From the NCBI GenBank assembly GCA_031761405.1, contig JASEVX010000003.1, forward strand, positions 119,514,727 through 119,578,726: 64,000 nt of DNA. The letters are read 5' to 3'. The stretch comes from Serripes groenlandicus. Lineage: Eukaryota; Mollusca; Bivalvia; Cardiida; Cardiidae. The notes under the pieces were generated by a model that was given only the letters and a program-made list of their open reading frames with translations, was not told the origin of the DNA and made no database searches. The position numbers and the translations under genes were made by a program. This document shows, piece after piece, positions 1 to 12,439 of the stretch; the first letter of the stretch is position 1; each line of letters begins with the position of its first letter.

Positions 1-129
1 TTTGATATTAGATCAGAGTATATCACTTAAAGGAATTGCTAGTTGACAATTCTGCAATAATAAAACATTAGTATTTTATAGAAAAAAATATACGTTATTG
101 CATATTATTTATGTTATTATAAGTTATGA

Positions 130-366
130 GGACCTATCAGAAATACTACTTTCAATAGTGAAATATCAGATTGTGAAATTCGAGCAGCTATTAAAACTTT
201 GAAACCATCTAAATCTTCATCGGGTAGTCTTTCAGCAGAATATCGTATCAATGGTCTTGATATTCGCTTACCACTTATTTTTAAGCACTACAATTGCTCA
301 AATTCGACGTTAATTAGAGGCAAGAAAAGCGAATTGTTTAAACCCAAGAAGTCAGTTTGTGTATGA
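130..366 (+). pseudogene. LINE reverse transcriptase fragment (N-terminal RT part), decayed
   Basis: An open stretch of about 78 codons without a start codon reads like the front of a non-LTR retrotransposon RT domain. Around 163-230 it gives the pattern EIRAAIKTLKPSKSSSG, then AEYRI and LPLIFKHYN a little further on. That order (E-I-x-x-A-I-x-x-L-K, K-S-x-x-G, E-Y, L-x-x-x-F) is the usual start of LINE RT domains before the catalytic palm. In the wild-type enzyme this domain copies the element RNA at a nicked target. The reading frame opens after a TGA at 127-129 and ends in a stop at 364-366, and no downstream RT motifs follow, so this is a dead 5'-and-3'-truncated piece. It may belong to the same family as the RT relic near 60 kb, but the two do not overlap in domain coverage. 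The match is by pattern, not by search. Confidence 0.6.
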
Positions 367-1032
367 TACAACGTACATTTATAAACAAAATATAAACTGG
401 GGACATGTAGTTAATAATTTGGTTAAATATAGTTTGTTCATAAATGTACAAAATAATTGCCAATTCCTAACTTAAGTTGTTTGCCTTAATACAGAACAGT
501 ACACGTATTAAAGAAACCTATATGTAGCAAGGGGCTCGTTAGAGCCAATTGCTATAGTAGGCGAAATCCGAAGACACTCATCGCTTTGAGACATCTGTCT
601 TTATATACCAGCTCTCCGTTTCGGAACACCATCTCGAGTTCGGAGAGATGTCTTTTTAGTTTCAGATCGTATATAATGTCAATTAAAGTGGATGATCTGT
701 GGAATATGTTATATATCCATGTTGTACCTTTCGAACCGCCAAATAGTTGTCTAAATATCCAAATGCGATAACTTGCTTGAATATCAACCGGAAAATGGAT
801 TTGATTCGACATCAATTACCTTAAAGAAAGAACTCGGAAGAAATCTGATGTTAAACATATATGAATTGAATGATTAAAAAATAAAATGTATTTCTACGCT
901 GTCAACATGACTTGATCACGCGCGGGATGCATGGCAAAATTTAAGCATTATGTGTAAACTTTGTTCATGTGTTATTCACACATTACACATTACGATTTTA
1001 AAATTTAATTTGAACTGATGACTTAAAATTTG

Positions 1033-1246
1033 AAAGGGGAGAGTGCTGTGTATATTGTCTTTACTGATTAACTCATGCATGAAAGTGTGTTCACTCAAAG
1101 CCACACCTCTTAGCTAGTGTATCATATTTATATATAACCCATGTATTTCAGGTTAATCTTTGTAGTATTATATATTCTTCTAAGCTATATGGTAGTTCCT
1201 TCATTTAATGTTGTACACATACACAACAAATTGGCGACGAGGGTGG
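1033..1246 (+). mobile_element. Short LTR with adjoining PPT-like and PBS-like sequences
   Basis: A purine run aaaggggagag (1033-1043) is followed by TG at 1044. The sequence ends in ...acacaaca at about 1228, and then ttggcgacgagggtgg (1231-1246) follows. The last resembles the primer-binding site placed just inside the 5' LTR of many invertebrate Ty3/Gypsy or BEL elements. A TATA-like tatttatatataa lies at 1127-1139. The implied LTR is about 185 bp, which is short. A diverged second copy follows at 1423-1590. Confidence 0.5.
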
Positions 1247-1422
1247 TGTTGTGTACCGCTATAAATGATAATGATTATATTAATTAGGGTCATCGTGGAC
1301 ATTAACACTTAATGACTAATGCATTCACAATCGGAACAAAGTAAAGCAGCATGTGCATACTTTCATCAGGTGTATTATGATTGCGATTTTGAAATTGAGT
1401 TTGGATTGTTAATTTAACATTT

Positions 1423-1590
1423 GAAGGGGGAGAGTGAAATGAAATCACGAATGCAAGTGTATCCACTCAAAGTCACGCTTCTGAGTGTAACATAATTCTA
1501 TATAACCAATGCATTTTATATTAATCTTTGTAGTAGTTATTATTCTATTAAGCTATACAGTTGTTCCTTCATGAAATGTTGTATATAATT
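1423..1590 (+). mobile_element. Second, diverged copy of the short LTR with PPT-like run
   Basis: The order of motifs matches the copy at 1033-1246: gaagggggagag followed by TG at 1435, then a conserved 'tccactcaaagtcac' block, tatataacc, 'ttaatctttgtagta' and 'ttgttccttcatgaaatgttgta' ending near 1590. No PBS-like sequence follows it. The two copies are in the same orientation with about 200 bp between them, too short for any gag-pol. Confidence 0.5.
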
Positions 1591-4500
1591 TCAAAATTCA
1601 TTCCCATCGTGTTGCAAAATCGCTAAGACGTTAGAAATTGTGCATCGTGAAAAACATTACAGAGTAAAAAGTACCACCGACCGATCTATCAGTACTCAAC
1701 AACTTCTACAACCTGCTCATTGGATATTCACCCTTATTGATAATTTGAAATAATAAAATGCACGGCATATATTTGTTCACCTATGTCATTGACAAATAAC
1801 ATGTTCTGTTGTTTTCAGGCAGCCGTGACGGTTTAAAGCCATGCAACACTGACCCTAAAATGTGGATTATTAACTGTCAAATATTATCCAGGCACGGAAC
1901 ATTCATTATTGTTCTTTTATAGCACAGTGTAAATAGCCTTTTGTTTATTAAATGAATAATGTTATTTTTAAGAGAATTATATAAATTATTTCAAACAAGG
2001 TAAAACAAAATGCCACCATCTATTGTGTTTAATAACCAGAAAATGCAGATACAGATTGTTTATTTTTCAATTTGATATTTTTTTTGGAATTTCAATTTAG
2101 TTTTCATTGTTATGCAGCTTTCTTTTGATTTTGATATAGCATGCCTTGCGATTAATGCATCAATGAATGTATACACTACGCAACGACCTCTGTGAAATAC
2201 CGCTAGTCAAATAAAAGTGTTTCCGATAGACCCCCATTCTGTGTATACAATATTGTTATTTAACTCAAATATCTTCAATTAAAGGACATAACAAGGTCTG
2301 CTTGTGAAGTGTATGTGATCAAATAATTTGATCCGTAAATCCTTGTCCTAATGTATTCCATGATATGCAGTTAGCCCCTTGCTGCCAGCACTTTGAGTGC
2401 TTTGATTATAAATACATTGTTCCAGTATATCGCATGTACCTCGGTGAATGTATGTATTGATTTTGTAAAGATTTGGTGTTCCAGAAAGATTTCTGACGTG
2501 TTTTGTGTAATAGTGTGTTATATGTATCACACTCACATATTAACAACATGGTATGTGCGATGTCTAGCAAGTTACACATGTCATCACTAATTAAAATCGT
2601 ACATTTGTATCACTAACCAAGCGACCAAGTAAAGTCGAAAAAGCAGAACGTTACTTGATAAAAGTATCTGGTGTCGGGTTTGATTAGAGTAGTATTCGAT
2701 GCATGTGTCGTTTTTGTACCATTAAATGTCTCCACTAAACTCTATGAATACCATATATATGAAGGACGTTCAGCACAAAATGATTTCCGAAGAAAAATAT
2801 CCTCAATATGTTATATGGAGTGGACCAACAGTACGCACTGATAATAGGATGTTACTAAATACATAGGGTTACTGGTAATTCGAGGTGAATGAACATATTA
2901 TAAATCCAAAGGCGTTTACCGTTTTGTTTAATAAAAGGATTTAATTAAAGGTAAATGGAGCAAAACACATAATACTACATTTCTGTCGAAAACTAAAGTG
3001 TATAGTAATGTTTGCATATGCACACACATTTGTTTTTGTTATGCAGATACAAGATATTTCAAACCTAAACAAGTACTGATAGCTCTTTGGCAGCACCTAT
3101 CTTTTAAAACATACATCAAAACCACAGCTGTCGACTTTCAAAGTATCTTATCAAGTATTTTAATATTTTTTTATCAATAAACATATGATAATTCTGAATA
3201 TTTGAACACTTTGTTGGATTAGGACAAATTGCTGATGCGTCACATTAAGTCTACAAATGTGATGGAATAGCGCATTGTCTCCGAATGTACGCATATTCTA
3301 AATCGCAAGAACATTAGTTTCAGAGATTTAGCATGTGCTGAATCCGAAATATCAATATGTAATAATAAGTTAGTTTTAGGTGTGGCAATCGACATAGTGA
3401 GTGATTCAAAATTATACGTATCTTACTTATAAGTTAGAGTCGCAAGATTTTACAGCTTCTCACAATCCCGGACTAATATTAATAGATACATTGATAGAGT
3501 ATCAAACCGGTGTTTCAATAGGATCAGTGTGTTTATAACATAAGAAGACAGCTCATCGAAAGTGTTGTCCTTCTCCCCCCAAGACTTAGGTCTATCATTT
3601 ACAGTAAGTAGTGCATGTTTAAGCAATCATCTCATCCTTTAATATACAGAGTATATGTCATAAATGACATAAATTGTGTGCTCTTTCGAATAAAGGAAAC
3701 CAGGTTCGACATTTGCAAAGCAACCTTTTTCTAAATGCTCCCACACAACTAATCGCCATTACAGAGGCAATGTACATGTATATAAATATGACATTTGTAT
3801 CTTTCTTTACTTAGATATGAATAATGTGGAGAAAGAAAAAAGACTATTGTTATATTTTTTTAATAAAATAAAAACCACTGCGATGTAGAAATAATAAGTG
3901 TGCTTAACGCCATTGATAATACCTCACTGGATAATAATAATAATAGGTATGTGATCGATTTATCAAACGAGTAACGTGCTTACTACCCACTATTGACATG
4001 ATGTGTATCATATGAATTGCAGAAGACAAATGCGCACTTGAACTGGAGTTGCTTTATTGTTACTTATAATTCATGTTCTCTTCTTAGTTTCCCAACTCCT
4101 TGAACACATTCCAACTCTGTTATTTACCCCGTTCCTTTTGTAATCACACTTGGTATGTAGCGTTACAGTGATCAGTAATTGTATTAAGTACGTTTGTTCA
4201 TTAAGCTTAATACCATTGTAATATAATATACTTTCAGGCATGATTTCGAAAGTTAAATTTACCAGTTTCTTGTTCGAAAAATATGCTTTATTAAATGTAT
4301 CTGGAGCTTATGGCTTACTTTTACAGTTGTATTCATGCATGAACCATTTTTCATCTCATAAATACTAAAATGCACAATCTCGCAGTGTAAAGCCTGTAGG
4401 TATGTCCGTACGTGCTAGCGTTTGTGCTTGTTAACAATTCGTATGCGTATGTTATGGTAAGAGTTGGGTTATGTAGGACAAAGTCCTATCATTTCTTATC

Positions 4501-5400
4501 GTTATGTTCCAGAATTTAGAATTAATCAAATGATAGTTTCAAATGAATATAATTATTAACATTAGTTAGAGCATTTTAAGTTTCGGTACATTAAGCAAAG
4601 ATAAGTTAACTTTCACAACTAGACCTCCTGATATTATCAGATGTTTTCAAGTTTTTAATACAAATGAATATACATATGTAAATTGACTTAACAACGTATT
4701 AGCGTTGCACTTTTGTTACGGGTCAGCTTTACATGTGTTATACTTTAAATGGTTAATACATCGATTAAGAAATTGCTGTTTGATTGAGTTGTACGGTTCA
4801 AAGATAATTTGACGTCAGAAATCGCATTTCACGATTGAAGTTATTCAAGTGTGTTAACTTTATTAACGACAGCTTAGACCGTTTGTGCTTAGTCAAATAT
4901 GTTATATACATATTTCCACATTTATCGTGCTTAAAATAGCTATGAAATTTTCTGGACGAGTAGAATTAAACGAAAGTCTAAATCGAAGGTCTAACACATG
5001 AATATTGCAAATGTATATTAGCCTTATTGTAAGTAGTATTATTATTAGTAGTAGAAGTAGTAAAAGTGACACCAATGTCAATAACCTACGCATTTAAAAC
5101 TCAAATATGTGCATTGCTACCATGTTTAATTTAAGTCAGTCGAATTCAGTTAGAGCGTTTGAGTTTGCTATATATTCATTTGCTGCTGCATATGGTATGG
5201 ATACAGTGTTCATCATGGTGAAAGTAAATGGACGTTTTAAACACGGATGTCTTCTGTAAAGTGAATTTATTGAAAGAAAGCAATATATTTTCCGTGATGT
5301 AGTTACATCATTTACAACAAATAATAAGAAACGGTTGATTTAACGTTAGATATGAAAGGTTAGTTCATAACATTTGCTTTATTTTATTTCCATTTCTAGC
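1591..5400. other. No recognisable gene or repeat
   Basis: AT-rich sequence with frequent stops in all frames. A short (AAT)n run is present at about 3931-3947 and a (TTA/GTA)-rich run at 5035-5060. Open frames here, such as those near 2.4 and 3.0 kb, are 60-65 codons and show no recognisable motifs. Confidence 0.5.
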
Positions 5401-5435
5401 AGCGACTCAAGCTGTAGACAGGCGAAGAGGGACTG

Positions 5436-5522
5436 TCCGAAGGAGATAAATGTGTAATAGGAGGAACAGTTGGTGGTGCTGGTGTCATCGGAATCTGCGG
5501 CATGGTGTGTAGTACAACCTCT
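5436..5522 (+). CDS. Possible terminal exon (unrecognised Gly-rich peptide)
   Basis: After an AG at 5434-5435 (context ctgtag|aca) a frame reads TGEEGLSEGDKC followed by VIGGTVGGAGVIGICG, then a short tail ending in a TGA near 5522. The stretch is visibly more GC-rich than its surroundings. It is a small-residue, hydrophobic, Cys-containing peptide that could be a membrane or secreted tail. I recognise no family. No upstream exon is identifiable, and chance remains the likeliest explanation. Confidence 0.15.
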
Positions 5523-5524
5523 TG

Positions 5525-8400
5525 AAAACGGCGTATAATTACATGTGTAGTATAATCACCTGAAAACGACTATACCATGAGTGCTTTCAGCGCTTTGAAT
5601 AATTGTGAATGTAAGGAACTAGCAAGACAAACATCTGCAGCTCATATGCAAATTTAAATGATTACTCACAATACAAGACATTTGTATCTGGGCCCATTTC
5701 AGGTAAGTAGAATGATACAAACATTAATAAATCAACAAACAATCCTTCCACACCGCCCCAAACTCATCTGGTAAACTGCTACCTCCTCTGCCAACAGCAA
5801 CAGAGCACCATTAAAACAAAAAGCAAACGACGGAAATATTAAGAAAAAGAAAAAGAAACAGAATAAATATTATTTCAACTGTACATACATAGTTCATATG
5901 CAATGAAAGATGTATTCAAGATACAAAAAAAATATAGTTCTATTCCGTTGGGATTTAAACATTTATAACAATAAAAACACTCATTGATTCATTAGTTCGC
6001 TGCTATGCCTTCAGCATGACTAGATTTTTTTGGCTGAGTCCCGGTATTCCAATTGGTAGTGAAGAGGGATGTCAATTCAGGTGTTGTAAGCTTAATTGCA
6101 TCTTGTAATGAGACTATACACGCTATTTTTCAAAGTCGGCTAACGTTTAGGCGTCAGAAAACCGCTACATATGGGAAAGGGGTGTTGTCGAGTTTCATTT
6201 ATGAACAGATTCTATCCTTACTCACTCTTTATATATATATATATATGTATAGGTTTTGTGTAATTTTATTTTATAATTCTAAAAGACATATATATTCAGT
6301 AAATATGTTTTTACGTGATATTCTTAGAATGTGCCTAGTTAACAGTGGTCGGATTTGTTACAACATATATCCAGCAGACGAAACAATTTGCTTCTTAAAA
6401 AGACTTCTGAATTGCAGCAGCACATTGTTTACGCTACACTACATTAGCTATATGGCTTTAATGTGTTGATTGTGTAATGTTTTAGGAGAAGCAAATATCT
6501 ATATTGCATTTCACAAGAATTATAAAAAAAGAATTGTATAACGTTAACCAATAACATTTCATATTTGATAAGGCAAGTGTGTTTTCATGGGTGATTTGCA
6601 TTTGAAGGTAATAACATATTCTATTGATTTAATAATATTATGCGGAATAAGTTTTACCTGTTACTTTCAAAAAAGATATGCCTATATATTAGCTACAATT
6701 TATTTCTACTATCTGGAATCTGTATAGTTGTATTCTAACTGTCATGCTGCAAGTGTTGACAAAGCAATGCCATGAATGAGTAAGCCAAGATACATTGATA
6801 TCAAGTAAGTGATTTAAACAGCAGGATATGTTTCTTTCGGCGATAGCTGTTTTACCTCAGTTTTGACCTAGATGTTTAACAAATGATCTAGATTGTAGAC
6901 CAATCAACTGTTGTATTTAATGAATAATGTCGAAGAAATAAAGGAAATAAACGTTTTGATTATTTCATAGTTAAGATGTCGATCCTACGAGAGGCACTAA
7001 AAAGATGAAGTTTTAAAAAGAAATGGTCTGCATACTAACTTTTAATTATTTTCTTTAAGAAATAAATGTCAGTGAAAAAGTCAGTGAAAACGTATGACAA
7101 ATAATATTTAAGAGCAAAATATTTATTATATTTGAAACATCATAATTTTACAGTTATGATCGTCAATTGAAACGTATACACCTCTTGGGAGCCTCGTAAT
7201 CTCCAGTGATGTGGCGTATTCTCGGCCTTGATAATCTGTTTATAGAAACTGTTTGGTAAACACATATAACCTGTCTGATATTCAAGTCAAATAATATGCG
7301 TATGTTCCATTTCTTACTGTGTTATCATATTGATCGTCGTTTATCTTTTTAAAGGATATTTCTTGTTTTAAATGCTATAATTTTAAATGTCTGTTTGTAT
7401 CAATCTTATGTTCGCATGTTGTAGTTGGATTGTTTTTTAATAATTAGTATTGTAAACTGATATCCTTGTTTTGTTTTCTTATTCGTGTTTGTTTAATATC
7501 TTATTTAAATTATTGATATAGCAAATATTTTTGAAAGGAAATTTCCAGACGTGTCCGGTTTTCCTTACCCATAAACTGTACATGACAATTATTCCGTAGA
7601 ATTGATATTTACTTAGTCATGCAGTATCAGTAAGACACTACATATCTTGTTGTATAAGTAAACAGATTTAACCTGACACTCATAAATATAAGTGACGTTT
7701 TGCTCTAAATTTAGATACTGTTCTAACGGGTTCAAATCTCTAAAAAGGAATGTTTTTTATTTTCAATTATACTGTGCTATTACGGCCTCTTTATTTCAAT
7801 CACACGTTGTATGTAAATATTGGCTTCAATAAACATTTAAAAAAGGCCGATTATACTGCCGAATGATCACGTAGACAATTGAAGCATAATGAGTGACAGG
7901 TTAAACCTGATTACCAATAACTTGAAATGATCATAGTTGAGCAAACGCGTATTGTCCCCAGCTTTTCATGCAGTCCAGATTTCAACCAAGTAACAAACAC
8001 GATACATACACAAGTATATACGGGCATGTAATTTGTAAACCGGCAAAACAGTTTAATGCCTAGTCTTACGAAGCAGTGTTCCAGAATTAGCAACCCGTGA
8101 AGATCTAGTCCAGTGTGCGCGTCCACATACTCTGATCTATGAATACTCCGTTCACGATCTAGTCTGAAAACACAAATGAAGCTTCTTTTGAACGGTTATC
8201 GTCAAACATCACATCATTTAATGTTCAAATATGTCATCAAGGACGCGCTCGATGACGACCTGTATATAAATCCTTTTCGAGCAGTGAACCATGACGAAAG
8301 GTCAAGGATTGTTCTATTGTCCAAATTAGGGACGAACATATATAGATGTGCAGCCGTTTTGATTATAAATAAAATTCTGACAGACCTCTAGTATGCATTC
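5525..8400. other. No recognisable gene; AT microsatellite and isolated minisatellite-like unit
   Basis: An (AT)n run lies at about 6229-6246. The 138-codon frame over 6053-6469 runs through that AT run and has low-complexity, tyrosine-rich composition, so I treat it as chance. At about 8233-8272 the words gtcatcaaggacgcgctc and gatgacgacctgtatata match the 52-bp minisatellite unit found at 9.8-11.6 kb, so one isolated unit may lie here. Confidence 0.4.
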
Positions 8401-8466
8401 GAAGTTAGCGGTTTTACACGAGCTTTTAACTCGTAATGCTAAGGTCCTGAGTTCGAGTCGTAATGG
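8401..8466 (+). repeat. tRNA-like sequence, probable SINE head
   Basis: The order ttagcggttttacac ... taaggtcctgagttcgagtcg carries a B-box-like gagttcgagtc (8449-8459) about 45 bases after an A-box-like region. A poly-T-rich stretch follows (8471-8510), which could stop pol III. The cloverleaf is imperfect, so this is a tRNA-derived repeat rather than a working tRNA gene. Confidence 0.4.
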
Positions 8467-9212
8467 ATTACATTTTTTTTCTTTTATGTTTTTTTCTTTT
8501 TTTCTTCCTAATAGTGAATCATACATTGTCCTTAAGTGTTGTGATTATATACTTACCTGCGCAAGTAAAAAGGTGGCATATAAATGTAGAACCATGTACA
8601 CAGCCACGCAGTCGAGGTCGCATTATAGTGAGGATGCCAAACACATAATAAGATAGGATAAATTATGTTTGTAAAAAAGAAAAGCAGGCTGGTGCATTTT
8701 TCCATATATTTTAAGAAGGCACAGGAGAGAGTGTCTACCTTGACAGGTGTCAGCAAAAGCACAATACTCCGAGTAGTAAACTAAACTGATGGACAATCAG
8801 ACATAAAAGTACCGGATATAATTGAATGTGTGAGACTGAACGATTTTGACCGAGGACTTGTGAGGCGGACAATTGTATTAATGTTTACGCTTCTAAATGG
8901 GTTACCAACTCTACAGAACTTTACAACTGCATTAGAAGAGACAATAGAAATACTCTTGAAGCGATAGCCATCTCAATAAGGAGCTGAGAAGCCTCGGATT
9001 TACCTACAGGGGATGTCAAACGAACAGAAAGATGCTCATGGAAAGAACAGACATCGTCTCCAAAAGGATACAGTTTATGTGGACTACAAAGCGGCTTTGA
9101 GAATCTGGCCTCACAATAGTTTACACCAACGAAACGTAAGTACATACATGTGACTCGGTTACAAAAGGTCTAGCAACATGCAGAAACCGGAAAGAAAATT
9201 CCATTTTTCAAA

Positions 9213-9242
9213 TGGTATATCATATATATATATACATATATA
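9213..9242. repeat. AT-rich dinucleotide run
   Basis: atcatatatatatatacatatata is a simple, nearly palindromic AT repeat. Confidence 0.7.
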
Positions 9243-9370
9243 CGTTCTGTAGAAGAGGATTACTGGGTAACATATGTTGCAGCAGATAAACCAGACAGTT
9301 GCATCATTGAAATATTTTCCTATTCTGACGATGGCTTTGGTAAAGAGATTGCTAGCCAGGGAGATGATTA

Positions 9371-9430
9371 ACGACGACTTCGAAGACGATAGCGACGATG
9401 ACGATGATGATGATTATGATAATGATATAT
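9371..9430 (+). repeat. GAT/GAC trinucleotide microsatellite
   Basis: A run of gac, gat and gaa triplets (gacgatagcgacgatgacgatgatgat...). It makes the frame over 9274-9477 look like an Asp-rich acidic protein of 67 residues. Nothing else in that frame resembles a gene, so it is read as low-complexity DNA. Confidence 0.6.
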
Positions 9431-9600
9431 TATTTTCACTTCTTTTGAATCAGCTGATTTTGATAATCTTTAAGTAATATACCTATATAATACTGAATAG
9501 AACAATAAAGAAAAACATGAAATCTAGAAATGTAATAATGAAAAATTAACTTTGTGTACATACAAATAGATTTAAACAAATGAATAACGAAGAAAATTCT

Positions 9601-9680
9601 GGTAGGCTTGAACCCACGACGCATTTGGTCAGAAATCTGAAAACTTATCAGCACATCAAGCGACTGAGTTAAGATGCTAT
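9601..9680 (-). repeat. tRNA-like sequence on the minus strand, probable SINE head or tRNA pseudogene
   Basis: On the minus strand ttaactcagtcgc (A-box-like, 9661-9674) is followed about 50 bases later by gggttcaagcc (B box, 9605-9615). The spacing is larger than in a standard 73-base tRNA and the arms pair poorly. A working tRNA is therefore unlikely. Confidence 0.45.
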
Positions 9681-9810
9681 CTGCATATGAGAGAATTAAA
9701 ATCAATTTCTATACATATATTGGACTCTATCGAAGTGTTTCAAATACAACATTTACCTGTTCCCCAACAACATGGACTCGGCTGATCTTTGGCTTCAGAA
9801 GCCAAATTCG

Positions 9811-11563
9811 GAGTATACATAGACCGTTTTAAGGCTTCATCAAGAACGGACTTAATGACAACCTGTATACATAGACTGTTTTAGGCGGCATTGGGGTCAC
9901 ACTCAATGAAGACCTGTATACCTATACTGTTTCAAGGCGTCATAAAGGACACACTAACTGACGAACTGTATACATTAGCCATTTGTAGGCGTCATCGAGG
10001 TGAAAGTCTTTGTCGACCTGTATACATAGGCAATTTTAAGCGTCATCGAGTTGACAGTCACTGACGACCTGTACACATAAACCGTTTGTAGGCGTCATCG
10101 GGGTCACATTCACTAACGACGTGTTTACATAGACCGTTAAAACACGTCATCGAGGGGGCATTAACTGACGACCAGTTTACATGAACCGTTTTTAGGCGTC
10201 ATCGGGGTCACATTCACTGACGATGTGTATCCATATACCGTTGTTAGGCCTCATCGAGGTGACAGTCACTGATGACCAGTTTACAAAGACCGTTTTTAAG
10301 CGTCATCGAGGTCACATTCACTGACGATGTGTTTCCATATACCGTTGTTAGGCCTCATCGAGGTGACAGTCGCTGATGACCTGTTTACAAAGACCGTTTT
10401 TAAGCGTCATCGAGGTCACATTCACTGACGATGTGTATCCATATACCGTTGTTAGGCCTCGTCGAGGTTACAGTCGCTGATGACCTGTTTACAAAGACCG
10501 TTTTTAAGCGTCATCGGGGTCACAGCCACTGACGACGTGTATACATATACCGTTATAACGCGTCATTGACTTGAAATTAACTGACGACCTATATACATAG
10601 ACCGCTATAATGCGTCACCAGGATGTATGCACAGGACGCAGGTAGTCATTGAATGTGACATTGATTACGCCTTAAAATCGTCTATGTATACAGGTCGGCA
10701 TTGATTGAGACCTCGAAGATGTCTTACAAAGGTATATTCATACAGGCCGTCATCGAGTGTGTCACGTATGCCGCATTGAAACGGTCTTGGTATACAGGTC
10801 GTCATTGACTGTGACCTCCATGACGCCAGATTTTAAGGCGTAATCAATGTCACATTCAATGACTACCTGCACTCATATACCATTTTAAGGCTTCATTGAA
10901 GTGACAGTCAATGCCGACCTGAATACATATACGGTTTTAAGGTGTTATCGAGGTGACCGTCACTGACGGCCTGTATACATAGACTGATTTAAGATGTCAT
11001 CGATGGCACAATTAATGACGACCTTTATACCTAGACAGTTTTAATGTGTCATACGGGACACATTCAATGAACACCTGCACACATATACTGTTTTAAGCCT
11101 TCGTCGAGGTTACAGTCAATGCCAACCTGTATGTATACATCGATGGTTTTAAGGCGTCATCAAGATCACATTTAATGACGACCTGTAAATAAAGACCGTT
11201 TTAAGGCGTCATCGATGTGACAGTAAATGAAGACATGTATACATATACCGTTGTATGGCTTCATCGAGTCTACAGTCAATGCCGACCTGTATACATAAAT
11301 GGATTTAAGGTGTCATCAATATCACATTCACCTGCACACATATACCGTGTTAAGGCTTCATCGAGGTGACAGTCAACGACGACCCTTATACATAAACTGT
11401 TTTAATGCGTCATCAAAGTGAAAGTCAATGGCGATCTGTATACATATATCGTTTTAATGTGTGATATAGAGGACAGTCAATGACGACCTGTATATATAGA
11501 CTGCATTAAGGTGTCATGAAGGTTACAGTCAATTCCGACCTCTATACATAGACTGTATTAAGA
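9811..11563. repeat. 52-bp minisatellite array, about 34 units
   Basis: The recurring unit runs approximately 'gacgacctgtatacataga', 'ccgttttaaggcgtcatcg', 'aggtcacattcact'. Measured spacings between successive 'acctgtatac' words at the left end are 51-52 bp. Units are diverged from one another except in a central block (10231-10540), where two-unit 104-bp repeats recur almost unchanged. One internal block (about 10637-10828) is in the opposite orientation. The period is not a multiple of three and no frame stays open. No transposon ends are visible at the array borders. Confidence 0.9.
10637..10828 (-). repeat. Inverted block within the 52-bp array
   Basis: Here the words appear as their complements: caggtcggcattgattgag, caggccgtcatcgagtgt and caggtcgtcattgactgt in place of gacctgtatac. 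The reverse complement reads as about 3.7 ordinary units. Forward units resume at 'ttttaaggcgtaatcaatg'. Confidence 0.85.
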
Positions 11564-11799
11564 CTCAGATTTTTATTTACCCAAACTTACAACAAACAGA
11601 GCGGATTTCAGATTGTAAGATTATTTAACAATTATTTGATTGCAAAACGTTTTCGTCATTATAAGCAATTGCTTTGATTCAATATCGGAATTGATTAGTT
11701 ATCCTTATCCCACACACAACACTTTGTTTAACGTTAACAAGAGTAAAGTCAAAAATGCAATGTGTCAGTAAATGGAAGTTCAATACTTGAATAGAGCTG

Positions 11800-12010
11800 A
11801 AAAAAGTGTATCAAAGGTAGAAATGTCTTAACATGAGCATATTTTCCTTTTGTAACAAATAAAAAATGGTAAAATACAGGAAAGTATGATAAATAAACAG
11901 AGTTGGAAACGTAGGGTCGAATGAAGAAACTGTCATCATGAACATTTTCTCATTTTGTGACACTTTTACAAAAACCGTCTGCTGCAGATGCGTCAATATG
12001 TGTTTCCATG
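11800..12010 (-). repeat. Diverged copy of the 'GTCGTCTGCTGCA' MITE family
   Basis: It carries ccgtctgctgcagatgcgtc near its right end (11970-11990) and a 'catgttggaaaac' end word, and includes the usual T-rich interior. The left end is poorly preserved. Confidence 0.4.
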
Positions 12011-12439
12011 TTGGAAAACATAATTTACATTCCTGTTATGCGCTGATTTAATCTGTGTATTTATAAATCTGAAGGTGTAACGTTACTTCCTGTTTCGCAT
12101 ATTGAATTACATCATATTCTAAATTCACGTTACATGTCATTTTATAGTGTATGTTTGCTTGTTTGAATAGTGTTTTAATCCGATTAAAACAGTATTTTAG
12201 TTATATCACAATGTTTATGATAGATTAACATAAAGACGTTTCCCGTGAATCTTACTGGTACAATCGGTATTACTTATCCTGGCACCGAGTCATCAGTCGT
12301 AACGCTGTGCACGCACATTCGAGCAATAAGGAGGCGATGAATATAGAGTCAAGCTTATGGAAACTATCTACACTTAAACGTTTAAGTATTGTATTGAATA
12401 TATAGTACAACTAAGTAGTTGCTAATGAAAAAGTTACGA

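Noticed and set aside
552..815. 87-codon minus-strand frame
   Set aside because: No motif, ordinary length for AT-rich DNA, and overlapping frame on the other strand.
6053..6469. 138-codon plus-strand frame
   Set aside because: Runs through an AT dinucleotide repeat, has low-complexity composition and no family motif.
9811..11563. Coding repeat protein from the 52-bp array
   Set aside because: The period is not a multiple of three and stops occur in every frame.
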